64,000 nucleotides of DNA from Panicum virgatum (taxonomy: Eukaryota > Streptophyta > Magnoliopsida > Poales > Poaceae): the NCBI RefSeq assembly GCF_016808335.1, contig NC_053136.1, positions 6,244,531-6,308,530 of the forward strand, read 5' to 3'. The number at the start of each line of letters is the position of its first letter. Within the stretch, counting starts at the first letter, position 1. Below the pieces are notes generated by a model that searched no databases, had not been told where the DNA came from, and saw nothing but the letters and a program-made list of their open reading frames with translations. The translations under genes were made by a program, and so were the position numbers. Below are positions 11,701 through 22,015 of this stretch, piece by piece.

Positions 11701-12160
11701 CGCGCGCGCAGGAGCGGGGTCCATGGGGCGTGCGTGCGCCCGGGCCGAGGAGAGGCATGCTCGGGTGGGGAGCGTGGCCGGGTGGAGCAGGAGGCGAGGG
11801 GGGTCGGGCCAGGCGCACGCGGCAGAGGAGAAAGGAAGGCGTGCGGGCCGGGCCGCACGGCAGAGGAGGGAGAGAAAGGAGGAAGGAGAGAGGAAAAGAA
11901 AATAAGAAAAGGAAAAAGGAAAATGGGAGAAAGAAAAAGAAAAGGAGGGGAGAGAGAGAGGAACGAGCGCTCGCCGGCGGGATTCGCGGCGGCCGCGGTG
12001 ACCCGGTCGGCCACGCGCAACGTTGCGTGCGCGCGCGGATGAGGCCACAGGAAAAAGATCGGGGTCGGGAATCGGACGTTAGGAACGGAGAGAGGGATTT
12101 CCGGGAAAAGGTCTCGGGTTTTAAGAGTATTTTGAGCTCAACGATAAGAAGTTTTGCAAA
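8800..12160 (-). mobile_element. Long-LTR-like insertion, minus orientation
   Basis: About 3.4 kb separates the PMD gene from the GRF gene. It resembles the block at 59.6-63.2 kb. Both contain CACGGCTATTCGAATAG followed by ACTCTGCAGAGG, a TACTCAGCAAG segment, and a GC-rich stretch with a minus-strand TATA-like box (CTATAAAA complement at 11230-11237). The GC-rich frames at 10.7-12.1 kb look non-coding. The layout fits a long LTR, probably solo and gypsy-like, but I could not fix the TG...CA ends or a 5-bp duplication. Confidence 0.5.
11230..11237 (-). promoter_or_regulatory. TATA-like box of the long-LTR-like block
   Basis: TTTTATAG on the plus strand reads CTATAAAA on the minus strand, in a GC-rich context. 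It matches the position expected for LTR-driven minus-strand transcription. Confidence 0.4.
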
Positions 12161-12246
12161 TAATTATTTTAGCGTGTGATTTGTTTTTGATGGATTTTCG
12201 GGATGTCGTAGTAGTTTACTTGTCATTTGTTTCTATAGATATTATT

Positions 12247-12427
12247 GATGTAAACTTGTTATATTTGTGGGTTCCATAATGCTCGTGAAATAAGGGAAGT
12301 TCTTGCGAATCTTTTCCGTGATTTAATGAAGGACAAGTTAGGTGCGGGAGGAATTAGCAGCCGAGATCCTGCCGACGATGATGACGACTACCGCATACAG
12401 AGTAAACTTCGTGACACGCTCGTATAG
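12247..12427 (+). pseudogene. Orphan coding-like tail of unknown protein
   Basis: One plus frame stays open to the TAG at 12425-12427. It encodes a charged segment with REIREVLANLFRDLMKDKL, an acidic DPADDDDD patch, and QSKLRDTLV at the end. No start codon or convincing splice acceptor is visible upstream, where the LTR-like insertion ends. It may be the 3' exon of an element gene cut off by that insertion. I do not recognise the family. Confidence 0.35.
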
Positions 12428-12915
12428 CTCAAAATAGGGACCATAGTGTATCTAGCTGCGAGTACGAGATCACAGGTTGCCACTGCTCAGCACGGCGATC
12501 ACGGGTTTCCCATATGTCGCAGTGTTTGCCCAGATAAATGTGACAAAAGACGACAGCCCAATAACAGTGCCCTTTCACCATTTGAAAAAGATGTGACAAC
12601 ACGGCAACCACACCAGCTCACCTTCAAAGTAGTCTCTCGGGCAAGGACGACGGAACTGTCATTTTACAGCGAAGGTCGGTAGCGTGTAGTGGGGAAGGCG
12701 GCATCTAGGCATGATCGATCGAGCGGCAACGATGCAGTGCTGTGAGTCTGCATGCACTTAGATGCTCTGCATGCACAGAGATACATCGAGTAGTCAGTTC
12801 GAGAATTGAATCTAGCCTTTTCAGTGTTCGGTCAGCTAGCGTCTTCACTGTGTTGTCATGTAGGCTTTTCATGTGCATTTACACTCTACACTCCGGGTAT
12901 CAGACATTTGTGCGC

Positions 12916-12924
12916 CTATAAATA
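12916..12924 (+). promoter_or_regulatory. TATA box of the GRF zinc-finger gene
   Basis: CTATAAATA lies 58 bases upstream of the ATG at 12982, in a run of sequence that looks like a compact plant promoter. The 12428-12915 stretch before it holds no recognisable gene. Confidence 0.7.
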
Positions 12925-12981
12925 CTCCGAAGTTTGTGAACTCCCAACAGCACTCAAACACCAAAGCTCATTGTATACCCA

Positions 12982-13412
12982 ATGTCTGGAGGTGGGTCTA
13001 GCGGGAAGAATTACTATGGTTTTGGGAAAGGAAAAGGGGGAAGAAAGGGAGACCCCATAATATGGGAGGGGCCTCTTGGACCTGATTTCTTTCCGGAACC
13101 AGTGTTTGAGTTTCCGCCACAGCACAAGAGTGAATTTACCAATGAAACTCCTCTTCGACAATACGATAAACGTAGAGAACCGTGGCCAAAATGCAGACAT
13201 GGTGAGGACTGTTTAGTGCAGATGTGCACCGACAGGATGGATGGCGGTCGGCGTTTCTTCAAATGCCCACACGCATGGGTGATACTCGGTTGTTTTATTT
13301 CTTTATCTTCATTGAGACATCTTACATGAAATTTATTTTGCAGTCTTCAGATGCTCCAGAAAACTGTGGTTTTACCAGGTGGGTCGATCCTGCACCAATT
13401 GATTATGTTTAG
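12982..13412 (+). pseudogene. GRF-type zinc-finger protein, premature stop
   Basis: Exon 1 (12982-13278) and exon 2 (from 13344) join in frame. After a Gly/Lys-rich start and a conserved-looking EGPLGPDFFPEPVFEFPP segment comes a GRF zinc finger (PF06839): PKCRHGEDC, then RRFFKCPHAW, then NCGFTRWVD. The GRF finger binds single-stranded or structured nucleic acid in other proteins. A TAG at 13410-13412 interrupts a frame that continues with EFIEYLQIKIFDLE and an acidic KDDEDDD tail until it runs into the right terminal repeat. The stop probably replaced a Gln codon. The gene has its own TATA box and lies within the same element as the PMD gene. Confidence 0.8.
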
Positions 13413-13573
13413 GAGTTCATCGAGTACCTCCAGATAAAGATCTTTGATCTGGAATGCAAGGTGAACCATTACGAGGAAGTGAGCGAGGGTAACAAAGACG
13501 ACGAAGATGATGATACCAGCAATGCTGCCGCTTCACAGGATGAACCATGCACTATTTCTTACTGCAACCTGCG

Positions 13574-13800
13574 TGCAATTTTCTCCGCGAATTTTTTTTC
13601 AGAAATGCCCCTGCCGCCCCGCTGCTGGGCGGCCAGGTCCCGGCCGCCCGGCAGCGGGGCGGCCGGGGTATATTCCTGTAAATTTCCGGCCGCCCGGCAG
13701 CGGGGCGGCCGGGGTATATTCATGTAAATTTCCAAATCGAAAATATATTTTTATAAAAAACGAAAATAAAAAAATAAAAAAACCGCCCCATTTTTCTGTC
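13574..13800 (-). repeat. Right terminal repeat of the PMD/GRF element
   Basis: This is an inverted copy of the outer part of 4821-5020. It carries an internal tandem duplication of about 51 bp (CCGCCCGGCAGCGGGGCGGC plus GGGGTATATTC[CA]TGTAAATTTCC). The AAAAAACGAAAATAAAAAA end mirrors the left outer end. Confidence 0.75.
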
Positions 13801-15751
13801 CCCATAAGATGCAGCAGGAAATTGTTTTGTTTACGAAAAAGAAGGGGGACACGCATGGTGAAGAGCCTAGAATTGTCCTGCCGCCAAGTAAGCAGTGGAG
13901 TGACGTCTCCTGCTCTCTCTGCCCGCTGTACGAAGCCACCGTGCGATCCTACCCACGAGGCACTCCGACCATGTCTGAGGTTTCGTCTTCGCCCACCCGG
14001 CACAATCCCTTGCGTTCAATTCGGCAGCAGTTTGGTGGTTTGTCAAACGCTGGATGATGACCGGACTGTCTGGTTGAGTTACATGCCAAACGTGTACTCA
14101 ACTGGCGCCTATGTGTCCCGTTGCCCTTGTGCGGTAAGAACAAAAGCAACCGTTTAAGCAACGGCTCTTTCTTTTTAGGTGAAAAGGAAAATAATGGTGG
14201 TAAATAGCAGCAAAAATCTCCGTAGTGGTTGTGTGTTACACCATGACCGAGGCGTGTGAATTTTTATGTTGGTTTCGAATTCACTTCCAGTACACTTTTA
14301 GTGGTTTTCTTTTATTGCAAATCGGCTTGTTTTACATGTTTTCTGACTTTAGATACTCAGTTGTGATTAACTCTTGTCGATATCGGAATGAATCGTCCAT
14401 AGCAATGGGAGCCCTTGCCGGGAATAATCTGGTCGCGCGCGCGACTTCGTTCCAATCCGTAAGGTTTTTGGGGAACAGTATGCAGCCGCGCGCTCGCCGC
14501 ACCGCTTGGGCTGCTGAGGTAAGGTTTCTAGGGAGCAGACATCGGCAAGGGGGCGGATGGTGGTTGAACCGGCGGTTAGGGTTGGGGTCGGGATTCTGGA
14601 GGAGGGGGCTTGAATGGACGGCGGCTATAGAGGGGGAGGTTGGGGATGGCGACGGTGGTGGTGGTTCGGTCGCCGACAGAGGTGAGGCGGTGCGGGAGCG
14701 CCGGCGGCCGGCTGGGGGCTCGACCCCGAGTGAGCGGTGGTTGGAGGCGGGGGCAAGAAGAAGGCGTGGCTCGTCGAGAGGAAGAGGATGAGGAGAGGCG
14801 GGAGAGGCTTCTATGATGGTCTAGTCGCACCTGTGACTGGGAATGGCCGCCTAACTCCATCCCTCTCATCTCTGCCTATCTGCCCTCGCGCCACCAAAGC
14901 AAACATCAATGAGCCGCTGTCGAGCTCAAGCCAAAATACCAATCCAATCTGCATCACCCGGCCCACGCCAGACGACGATGACGCTAGCTGCTAATCGCTC
15001 AGCAGTCGGCGTGAGGGTTGGAGGTTGTCATCCTATGGAGATCATGAGCTCATCCTGGTGTCAAAGCCCTTGTCGAGGTGAGGTGACGATGACGGCCCGA
15101 TGAAGATGTTGTGGAGGAGCTCCAGGTGCTGCCTTGTGCCGCCGCATGGGCATCAACCCAGCCTCTCCTAGTCTTGTTCAGAGGTGCAATGGTCTTTACA
15201 GAGAAATGATGTCTACATTTGCACCATATCATCAGAATTTAGAGAAAAAAATAGAATGCAAGGCAAGTATACTTCTGGTTGAAGTAGTACTAATTTTTGC
15301 TTCAAATAGGTGGTATATGAAGCTATGAACACATATATTATCAAGTGAATGAATAAGTAGCGTCACTGGAATCTATTCTAGTATGAAGTCTCAGGTACCT
15401 TGAGTTCTGATGCGCATCTAGACGTGCTATTTATTTTTCTAAAAGAAGTAGGTTAATCGGCAGAGTGGATTACAGGGGCGAATCCAGCCAAAACATATGA
15501 AGAGGGGACTTATCTGACTTCTCTTCTTCTTCCTTCCCCTTCTTCCTTCTTTCTTTCCAAAAATGGAGGGTGGATTAAGATATCCATTAATCTTGGGGAG
15601 GTAGGGGCTTGTGGCCCCCTAACCCCCCTAGATCCGCAACCTATGGCTGAAGCTGCAATGTGATAAGCATGAAAACGGTGGTAGCACTTCATGAAGTAGA
15701 CTATCTAAGGTTGACTTACTGTATTATATTAGGAAAAACTTTGAAATTGAG
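13801..15751. other. Region without a recognised gene
   Basis: The sequence is mixed. A GC-rich block at 14400-14800 holds short open frames with no known motifs. A stretch at about 15430-15650 resembles a degenerate MITE (CAGGGGCGAATCCAG near one end, CTAGATCCGC near the other). I see no complete gene. Confidence 0.4.
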
Positions 15752-18087
15752 TTTGAAATTAATGGAAGAAATAACTTTTAACTAAATAGTACCTTGAAGA
15801 CTACTCAAGACTTGTGCATAGGCGATCGACGGGGCAGCGCCGGAGGCGGGTGGAATGGGGAGCTGGCACCAGAGCTATCTGTAGATGCGGAATTCACAAG
15901 TGAACCCCTGTAGTGAAAATGGCCTCTCATGCCTTATTTCAATATAATGTTTTTGTGATTGATATAGACAACACAACACTTGGACTAATATGATTGTTAA
16001 GATGACCATTCTCAGGCTTTTAGGTTCAAGTGATGACAAAGAGAAGATAGGCGTAGCTAGGCCCTGAAACCTCTTCGGTCCAAAGGACAAAGAATTGAAG
16101 AAACCCTCAAAGAAATCAAGTCAAAGAAATCAAGACAGAGATACTTTAGTATCACCGGTTGAACCGACGCTGAGAAAATCACATACGTCGATGCATTGAC
16201 TTGGAGCACACCAGGAATTTTGGTTTCACCGGTTGAACCGACTTTAGGGAAGTTGAATACGTCGGTGCAATGGACCCATAAGCTTAGGCAAGGTCTATAC
16301 ACCGGATGAACTGACGATTAGGTCTTGGTGAACGTCGGTGCAGTTGTCCAGAGAGTTGGTTTTTCAAAATTCACAGAACAACTACACTCACCGGTTAAAC
16401 CGACGCAGCATCGGTTGATTGCAGTACACGTAACGGCTAGTTTTTGAGGCGGGCAGTTCAGTATCACCGGTTGAACCGACGATGGCTATTGGAGGTGCGT
16501 CGGATTAACCGGCGTTAAGTATTTCTCTGGCAGCTTTTCTCCAACGGCTATATTTGCTTGTGCTGCCTATATATACCCCCAAGGCCAGGTCATTTGAGGT
16601 TGTTGGAGACTCTGGAAGTTCTATTGAAGATCAACATCAACTCCATCCACCATATTGAGCTTAGTGCCACATTCAAGCTTAGAATAGCTTAGTGCAAGTG
16701 TGAGCTTGTAAAGCTTAGTGCTTGGGAGGACTTGATCTTGCGAGATCAACCTTGAGCAAAGTCTTGCTGCGGCAAGCAATTATTGTACTCGTCGTGTGAC
16801 CCTCCGACTTGGTGTGGAGAGGCAACGACACTTTGTGCGGGGAAGGAGACCCCTCTTGGTGAGAAGCTCCGATAGTGAAGACGGTGCCGTTGGTGACGCT
16901 TCGAGAGAGACGGTGGCGGTGGCCTTGTCTTGGTGGTTTGGGGTCACTTAGCCTTTGCTTGCAGGGAGCCTTGGTGGCGAACGCAAGATGGTGATCAAAC
17001 GAAGAGACTCGGCATCACACTTGTTCTTGTTGGACAAGTGGCCGTGGACGTAGGGAGGGACTTGGTGTCCTAACCGAACCACGTTAAATCGTGTGCCTTG
17101 GTGTCTTCACGGGAGTTTGCATATTCTCTCCCTCACCTCTTTACTTACCGTATTATATTTCCGCATTTACTCTATCTTGCGTGCCTTTACTTTCCTAGTT
17201 AGTTTGATTAGGATTGGCTATAGGTTGCAAGTCTTTTAGGGGTAAGTAGAGAGTAGCATAGATAAACCTTAGTCATAACTAGCATGTGTATGACGTGTTA
17301 GGTTTATCTCATGCAAATAGATTGAGCCCTAGGATAGAATGCAATTAGCGACCCTATTCACCCCCTCCCCCTCTAGGGTCGGACACCCCGCTGATCCTTA
17401 CAACCCCGCGTCAAGGTGGGACCGCAGGTAGGGCAGTGGCCCGTCTGACGTGCGCAGGCCTGCAATTCATCTCTTGTATCTCATCCTCGTCAGTGGAAGT
17501 CCACGGGTTCTGGTTCTCCTCCTCCATCTCCATGCACTCCGGAGACACGGGCGCTGTGTTGTATGGTGTAAAGTGGCTAGAGTTATGAGTGACTAGGCTT
17601 AGGATGATATCTATTGATCTTGAGGAGGTAGGGGGGCTTGAGCCCCCCTAGCTCCCCTTAAATCCACCACTTAGAGCCAACCATCACGTCAGCACTCAGC
17701 AAGCGCCCCTTAAATCCACCACTTAGAGCCTTCTATCACGTCAGAAGTCAGCAGTGTGCTGCTCCTATTGCTCCTCCTCCTCCTGCTGCTGCCAAATTGG
17801 CATCCGACGTACTCGTGGTGGTCCCGATCCAAATTGGCAAAACCCAGAGTGACAGAAAGATGGCGACGACCACAATACCCGTTAACATATAAACTAAAGG
17901 TCTAACTAGTTCTTGATTTATTTACTACGGTTCTACAACACCAGGAAGTGACGCATGGCACTGCATGGTAATGCACAAATCAAAGACTTATAATAATATG
18001 ATGATCAATATATCCATCACTAAGTGCGCACCACCATCAGCAGCAGATGTTGTTTATTTTATTATGAACACCTTCCATTTTCAAATG
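15752..18087. repeat. Tandem duplication, copy 1 (split by a solo LTR)
   Basis: With the LTR at 15909-17402 removed, this copy aligns with 18140-20047 from TTTGAAATTAATGGAAG through CGTCTGACGTGCG, the GGGGGGCTTGAGCCCCCCTA palindrome, CCACTTAGAGCC, GAAAGATGGCGACGACCAC, and GTTTATTTTATTATGAACA. There is no coding capacity. Confidence 0.82.
15909..17402 (+). mobile_element. Solo copia-type LTR
   Basis: A 1494-bp sequence starts TGTAGTG and ends CCTTACA, flanked on both sides by ACCCC (15904-15908 and 17403-17407). The interior has several CACCGGTTGAACCGACG-like repeats, a TATATATA promoter-like run near 16570, and CACCCCCTCCCCCTCTAG near the 3' end, all typical of large copia LTRs. The paralogous site at about 18266-18275 shows one uninterrupted GAACCCCGC, the pre-insertion state. 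No internal domain or second LTR is present, so this is a recombination remnant. Confidence 0.9.
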
Positions 18088-18139
18088 CTATACCCACACC
18101 CAGGTGTATTCTTGGTGTAAATTCTTCGTGAAAATAGAA

Positions 18140-20047
18140 TTTGAAATTAATGGAAGGAATAGCTTTTACGTACCTTGTAGGCTATTCTAGGCTTGTACGT
18201 AGGAGATCTACGGGCAGCACCGGTGGCGGGGGGAATGAGGAGCTGACACCAGAGCTACTCGTCGAAGTCGCAGGTGAACCCCGCATCAAGCTGTGGCCGC
18301 AGGCAGGCAAGTGGCTCGTCTGACGTGCGTAGGCTTGCAATTCAATCGATTTCATATTCACGCTAAGACGACATTGTATGTGTGTGTGTGCGCACACACA
18401 AAGGGCGATTTACCTCAAGAAAGGGCGGTGGAGGTGTCGACACCACGGATTCTCGTGCTCTATCTCGTCCTCGTCGGCGGATGCCCACAGGTTCTGGTCC
18501 TCCTCCTCCTTCGCCATCCACTCTGGAGACACGAGCGTTGTGCTTTATGATGTAGCAGCTAGAGCAAGGACGGGCAGGCTTAGGGAGGTATCTATTGATC
18601 TAGGGGAGGTAGGGGGGCTTGAGCCCCCCTAGCTCTGGGCATTCGGTTCTAACCAAACCTATCAGTTCGGTTCTTCGGTTTCCAGAAAAGTTAGGTTCTT
18701 CAAAAATAGAAACCGTTCGGTTCTTTTTAGGATCAAGAACAGAGCAACTTCAGTTCGGTTAGTTCAGTTCGGTTCCGATTCTAACAAACTAACCGAGCTT
18801 CACCTTGCCTGCAGTGTAGGGGACGGCCGTCGCGGCGCGCCTGGCTTGCCAGGGACCGCCGCCGTTGTGCGCCACCAGCGACTTGCCTGTAGGGGACGGC
18901 CGTGCCGCCGCCTGGCCTGTCGAGGACCGCCGTCGTCGTGCGCCTGGCCTGCCGAGGAGGCGGGGAGCAACGTCCCCGTACGCTTGGTCAGCGGGTCTGC
19001 CGGAGACCACCACTGCGGCACGCCGCCCGCCCGTGTGCTCCGCTGGTGGCCGCCGGAGAGGGCGGGGTGGCTGCCGGGGAGGGGTCGCGGCGGCATCCAG
19101 GGAGTGGCCGGGGTTTCGTTTGGGCCTTGGGCCACCTAACAAGTTCATTGGCTGAATGTAGGATGAGGCTAGTTCCTCGGTTAACCGGCTTAGGAACTGA
19201 AACTGAATCGAGTACTTCGGTTTTGACATCCAGGAACCGAAATTCTAGATTTCGGTTCGGCTCGACTCCAATTCTCAGTTTTTTTTGGTTCGGTCCTCTG
19301 TTTTCAGTTATTTTTGCCCAGGGCTACCCCCCTAAATCCACCATTTAGAGCCTGCTATCATGTCAGCAGTCTACTGCTCCTACTGTTGCCAAATTGGCAT
19401 CTGATGTACTTGTAGTGGTTCCGGTGTGGTCCTCGTGCGTTCCAGAGGGTACCAGCAATGGGTGAAAAAGTAGTAAGTAAGCAATAAATGCACACCTATT
19501 ACCCGGTAGCAAACATTGTGAAAGCAGGCAATAACTAATACCCGGTAGTAGCCCTATGACCTGGTAGTAAGAATAAAAAAAAACAAATTAACCCCTCTCC
19601 TCTCATGCTCTCACTTGCCACTTGGGCATGGAGAATCAAAGATACACAGTAACATGGGAGCCATCTTATTTACTGGTTGGTAAAGATACACTGTGAAATT
19701 TTGAACAACTGTTAACTGCTTTTATTGGGTCCCACCTTACTTACTGGTAAGTATAAATACATTGCTGGTGCTTAGCGCTGCAAAACCCACAATGCCAGAA
19801 AGATGGCGACGACCACAATGCACACGATCCACGTATAAGCCAAAGGCCTAATTGGTTCTTCAATTTTTCTACCACGGTTCTATATTAGTAGAACTCTCCT
19901 CTGCTAACAAGCAAGTGAATCATGGCGTTGCATGGTACATGCACAAATCAAAGACTTATATTAATACGATGATCAATCTACCCATCACTAAGAGCGCACC
20001 ACCGGATGTTGTTTATTTTATTATGAACAGCTTCCATTTTCAAATTA
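18140..20047. repeat. Tandem duplication, copy 2 (with its own insertions)
   Basis: This is the paralogue of 15752-18087. It keeps the unoccupied LTR target but carries a GGTT-rich TIR element (18635-19322) and about 340 bp of extra sequence (about 19432-19775) with repeated ACCCGGTAGTA motifs, both absent from copy 1. Confidence 0.8.
18635..19322. mobile_element. Non-autonomous TIR element with TTCGGTT-rich ends
   Basis: The left end CTGGGCATTCGGTTC and right end ending TTTTTGCCCAG are inverted. Each subterminal ~150 bp is packed with TTCGGTT or AACCGAA motifs. The 18800-19130 core is GC-rich, so it may be captured sequence. GCT flanks both sides, but the duplication length is unclear. Copy 1 of the host repeat lacks the insertion, which confirms that it is mobile. 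Confidence 0.7.
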
Positions 20048-20397
20048 ATTAATCAATAATAAGAATAAGCCTGCGAATAGCTCGCATTTTGTGTCTTCTC
20101 TGCTTAATTAGCTCCCAATTAATTAATAATAATTGGTTAAGTCTTCCTATACCAATTGAAAGTTGGATGAGAGAGGTGGTAAAGTGCCTTAAAATTTAAC
20201 ATAAATAATCTAAGAGTTGAGCTCTAATCTTATATAATTTTAAGTTAAAAATATAGAGTCGAGTTCGATTGCGAAGAGACCACTAGAGCCATGATTCGTT
20301 ACCACCCCTCGAACACCTTCTGACCAGCTTAATTGGGCAGTTCCATCATGCCGTCGGCACGGGTAAAGCAAATCAGCGCGGGTTACAGTGGCTGCAA
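20048..20397. other. AT-rich intergenic stretch
   Basis: No gene or element is recognised. A 46-bp segment beginning GTCGGCACGGGTAAAGC (about 20352) recurs at about 20712, on the far side of the SINE. Confidence 0.4.
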
Positions 20398-20694
20398 GTT
20401 TTTTTTTGAGATTATACAGTACAACTTAGATAATCACAACGTACGCATGCTCACACCCCTATGAATACACGTACGCAAACCCTACCCTTATCAGCATCTT
20501 CGAAGACTGAGCCGGCAAATCCTCGAGATTGACGAAGTCACCACAGGCATCTCGCTGTCGATGGGAACGTCGCCTACTACTTAATGCACAATGCCGTTAA
20601 TTTCTAGAATATTCGCTCCCATGAAGAGTCGAACCTAGAATCTCAAATGCTGCCGAGGCTCTTGTAACTACTAGGCTACAGACCACCCTTTCGC
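20398..20694 (-). mobile_element. tRNA-derived SINE
   Basis: Read on the minus strand, it starts with a tRNA-like head: box A near TAGCCTAGTAG (complement of about 20666-20678) and box B GGTTCGACTC (complement of 20626-20635). It ends in a poly(A) tail (poly-T at 20398-20407). The 12-bp CAGTGGCTGCAA flanks both ends (20386-20397 and 20695-20706). The body resembles the Au-type SINE of grasses, with an assignment based on general resemblance only. Confidence 0.85.
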
Positions 20695-20706
20695 CAGTGG
20701 CTGCAA

Positions 20707-21490
20707 CTATTGATAACCGTCGGCAGGGGTAAAGCAAATCAGGGCTGGTTACAGTGGCTGCAAGTATTGATAATGAAAACACAAACCACCCGGGGAGATA
20801 AGAGGACAAAGTCCTCGGCGGCCTTGTGCTGTGCGCGATCCTAATTGAAAAGCCGGTGTCCTCTGTGGCATCTAATCCCTCCATTCACTCCGGTAGCAGC
20901 CGAGCAGCTGTAATCACCACTGTTGGGCGCTCCGGCGCTGCAGGCTTGTGAAGGAATGGGCGTTCTGGATGTTGATCCGATGATTCATATTGAAGTTTTT
21001 ATAGTTTGCATCTAATATGTTCCCTAAAAATATATCATGCTACGTGGAAACGAAACGCAAACCATGCAGGGAGATCAGAAGATAGGTCCTTGGCAGCCTC
21101 ATGCTGTGCGCGATCCTAACTGAAAAGCTGATGTCCGTTGTGGAATCTGATCCCTCCGTTCACTCCGGCAGCGGCAGAGCAGCTGTAATCACCACGGTTG
21201 GGTGCGCGCTGTAGGCTTGTGGCACAGCCGGGGTGACAGGCTGACACGCTCGTCCTCGCGGCCGAGGAACCTTGCGCGCGTCGTCCCCGCACCTGCGATT
21301 GGGAATAGACCCCGCGCTGGCAGCCTCATGTTTGATGATGTGTATGCAACGAAATTCTGTGTGTAAATTAGCAAAAGGTTCTAATTTCCTATTTCCTTCT
21401 TGCAAATATTTGGACGTTGCTATTTTGCTCATCATACAATGAAACATCCCACGTAATCAACGAATGGCACACACATACCATGCCATAAAT
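20707..21490. repeat. Diverged direct repeats, no gene
   Basis: About 150 bp around 20780-20950 (GTGCTGTGCGCGATCCTAA, CATTCACTCCGG, GCAGCTGTAATCACCAC) recurs at about 21050-21220. Between them, 20955-21020 matches part of the MITE inserted at 27179-27438 (TGTTGATCCGAT, GAAGTTTTTATAGTTTGCA). No coding region is recognised. Confidence 0.6.
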
Positions 21491-22015
21491 AAGATGGCAA
21501 CGGGTAAAATTCGGGCAGATATCAACTTCTCAAATTCGTACCCGTATGCTAAAATCTGTGCCCGCGCCCGCAACCCGCTACGGGTAGAAAACCGTGCTCG
21601 TACCCGCTATCCGCGGATTCGCGAATACCCGCGGGCACGACCGTATACCCGCAAGTTTTAGAAAATCAAGCACATAAGCATATTTTAATAGCATGTAAAT
21701 ATTAATAGATCAATAAATGCATCTCTATATCTCAACACTAATAAATTATAACCCAACAAATAACATGTCAATGCCATTTATTTGTGGAAACAAATAAATC
21801 TTTGCAAATAAATGAACTAGTCTCATACATAATACATCACAAGAGTCATCGTTTGCGGATTTGGATATTAATTTTTCAAACCCGTTAGAAGATATCCGTT
21901 GGGTTTAGAGTTGTACCTGCATCTGTGCCCGCGGGCACAAACTCAAACACATATCCACGCATGTCGGGTTTGCTATCCGCGTGTACGCGGATATTTCGTA
22001 CTCGTGGCCATCCCT
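21491..22015. mobile_element. hAT-like non-autonomous element
   Basis: The left end AAGATGGCAACGGGTA pairs with the right end TACTCGTGGCCATCCCT. The 8-bp flanks CCATAAAT (21483-21490) and CCATACAT (22016-22023) differ by one base, fitting an old hAT target duplication. Subterminal ACCCG/CGGGT repeats fill both ends. The centre is AT-rich and non-coding. Confidence 0.75.

Larger units (their letters stand above)
4821..13800 (+). mobile_element. TIR element carrying PMD and GRF zinc-finger genes
   Basis: The left (about 4821-5280) and right (about 13574-13800) ends are inverted copies. Both contain an AT-rich outer part with AAAATATATTTTCGA and ACATGAATATACCC, then CCGCCCCGCTGCCGGGCGGC blocks, then an AAAATTGCGC-like inner segment. 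Between them lie a multi-exon plant mobile domain gene, a GRF zinc-finger gene, and an apparent long-LTR insertion. No transposase was recognised, so the element is probably non-autonomous or eroded. Its left terminal repeat shares a leader segment with the MULE at 42875-45926, which suggests the Mutator superfamily. No clean 9-bp duplication is visible and the outer right end is diverged, so the exact limits are uncertain. Confidence 0.72.

Noticed and set aside
11259..12179. 306-residue Arg/Ala/Gly-rich frame
   Set aside because: It lies in the GC-rich part of the LTR-like block. Several overlapping frames on both strands are equally open, so composition explains it.
12247..13412. One continuous gene joining the orphan tail and the GRF gene
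   Set aside because: The orphan frame closes at 12427 and the GRF gene has its own TATA box and ATG. No splice link was found.
4812..13809. A 9-bp target duplication around the PMD/GRF element
   Set aside because: Flanks such as GCCTAGATA on the left have no convincing match at the right end. GCCTAGAAT near 13866 is close but would need different termini.
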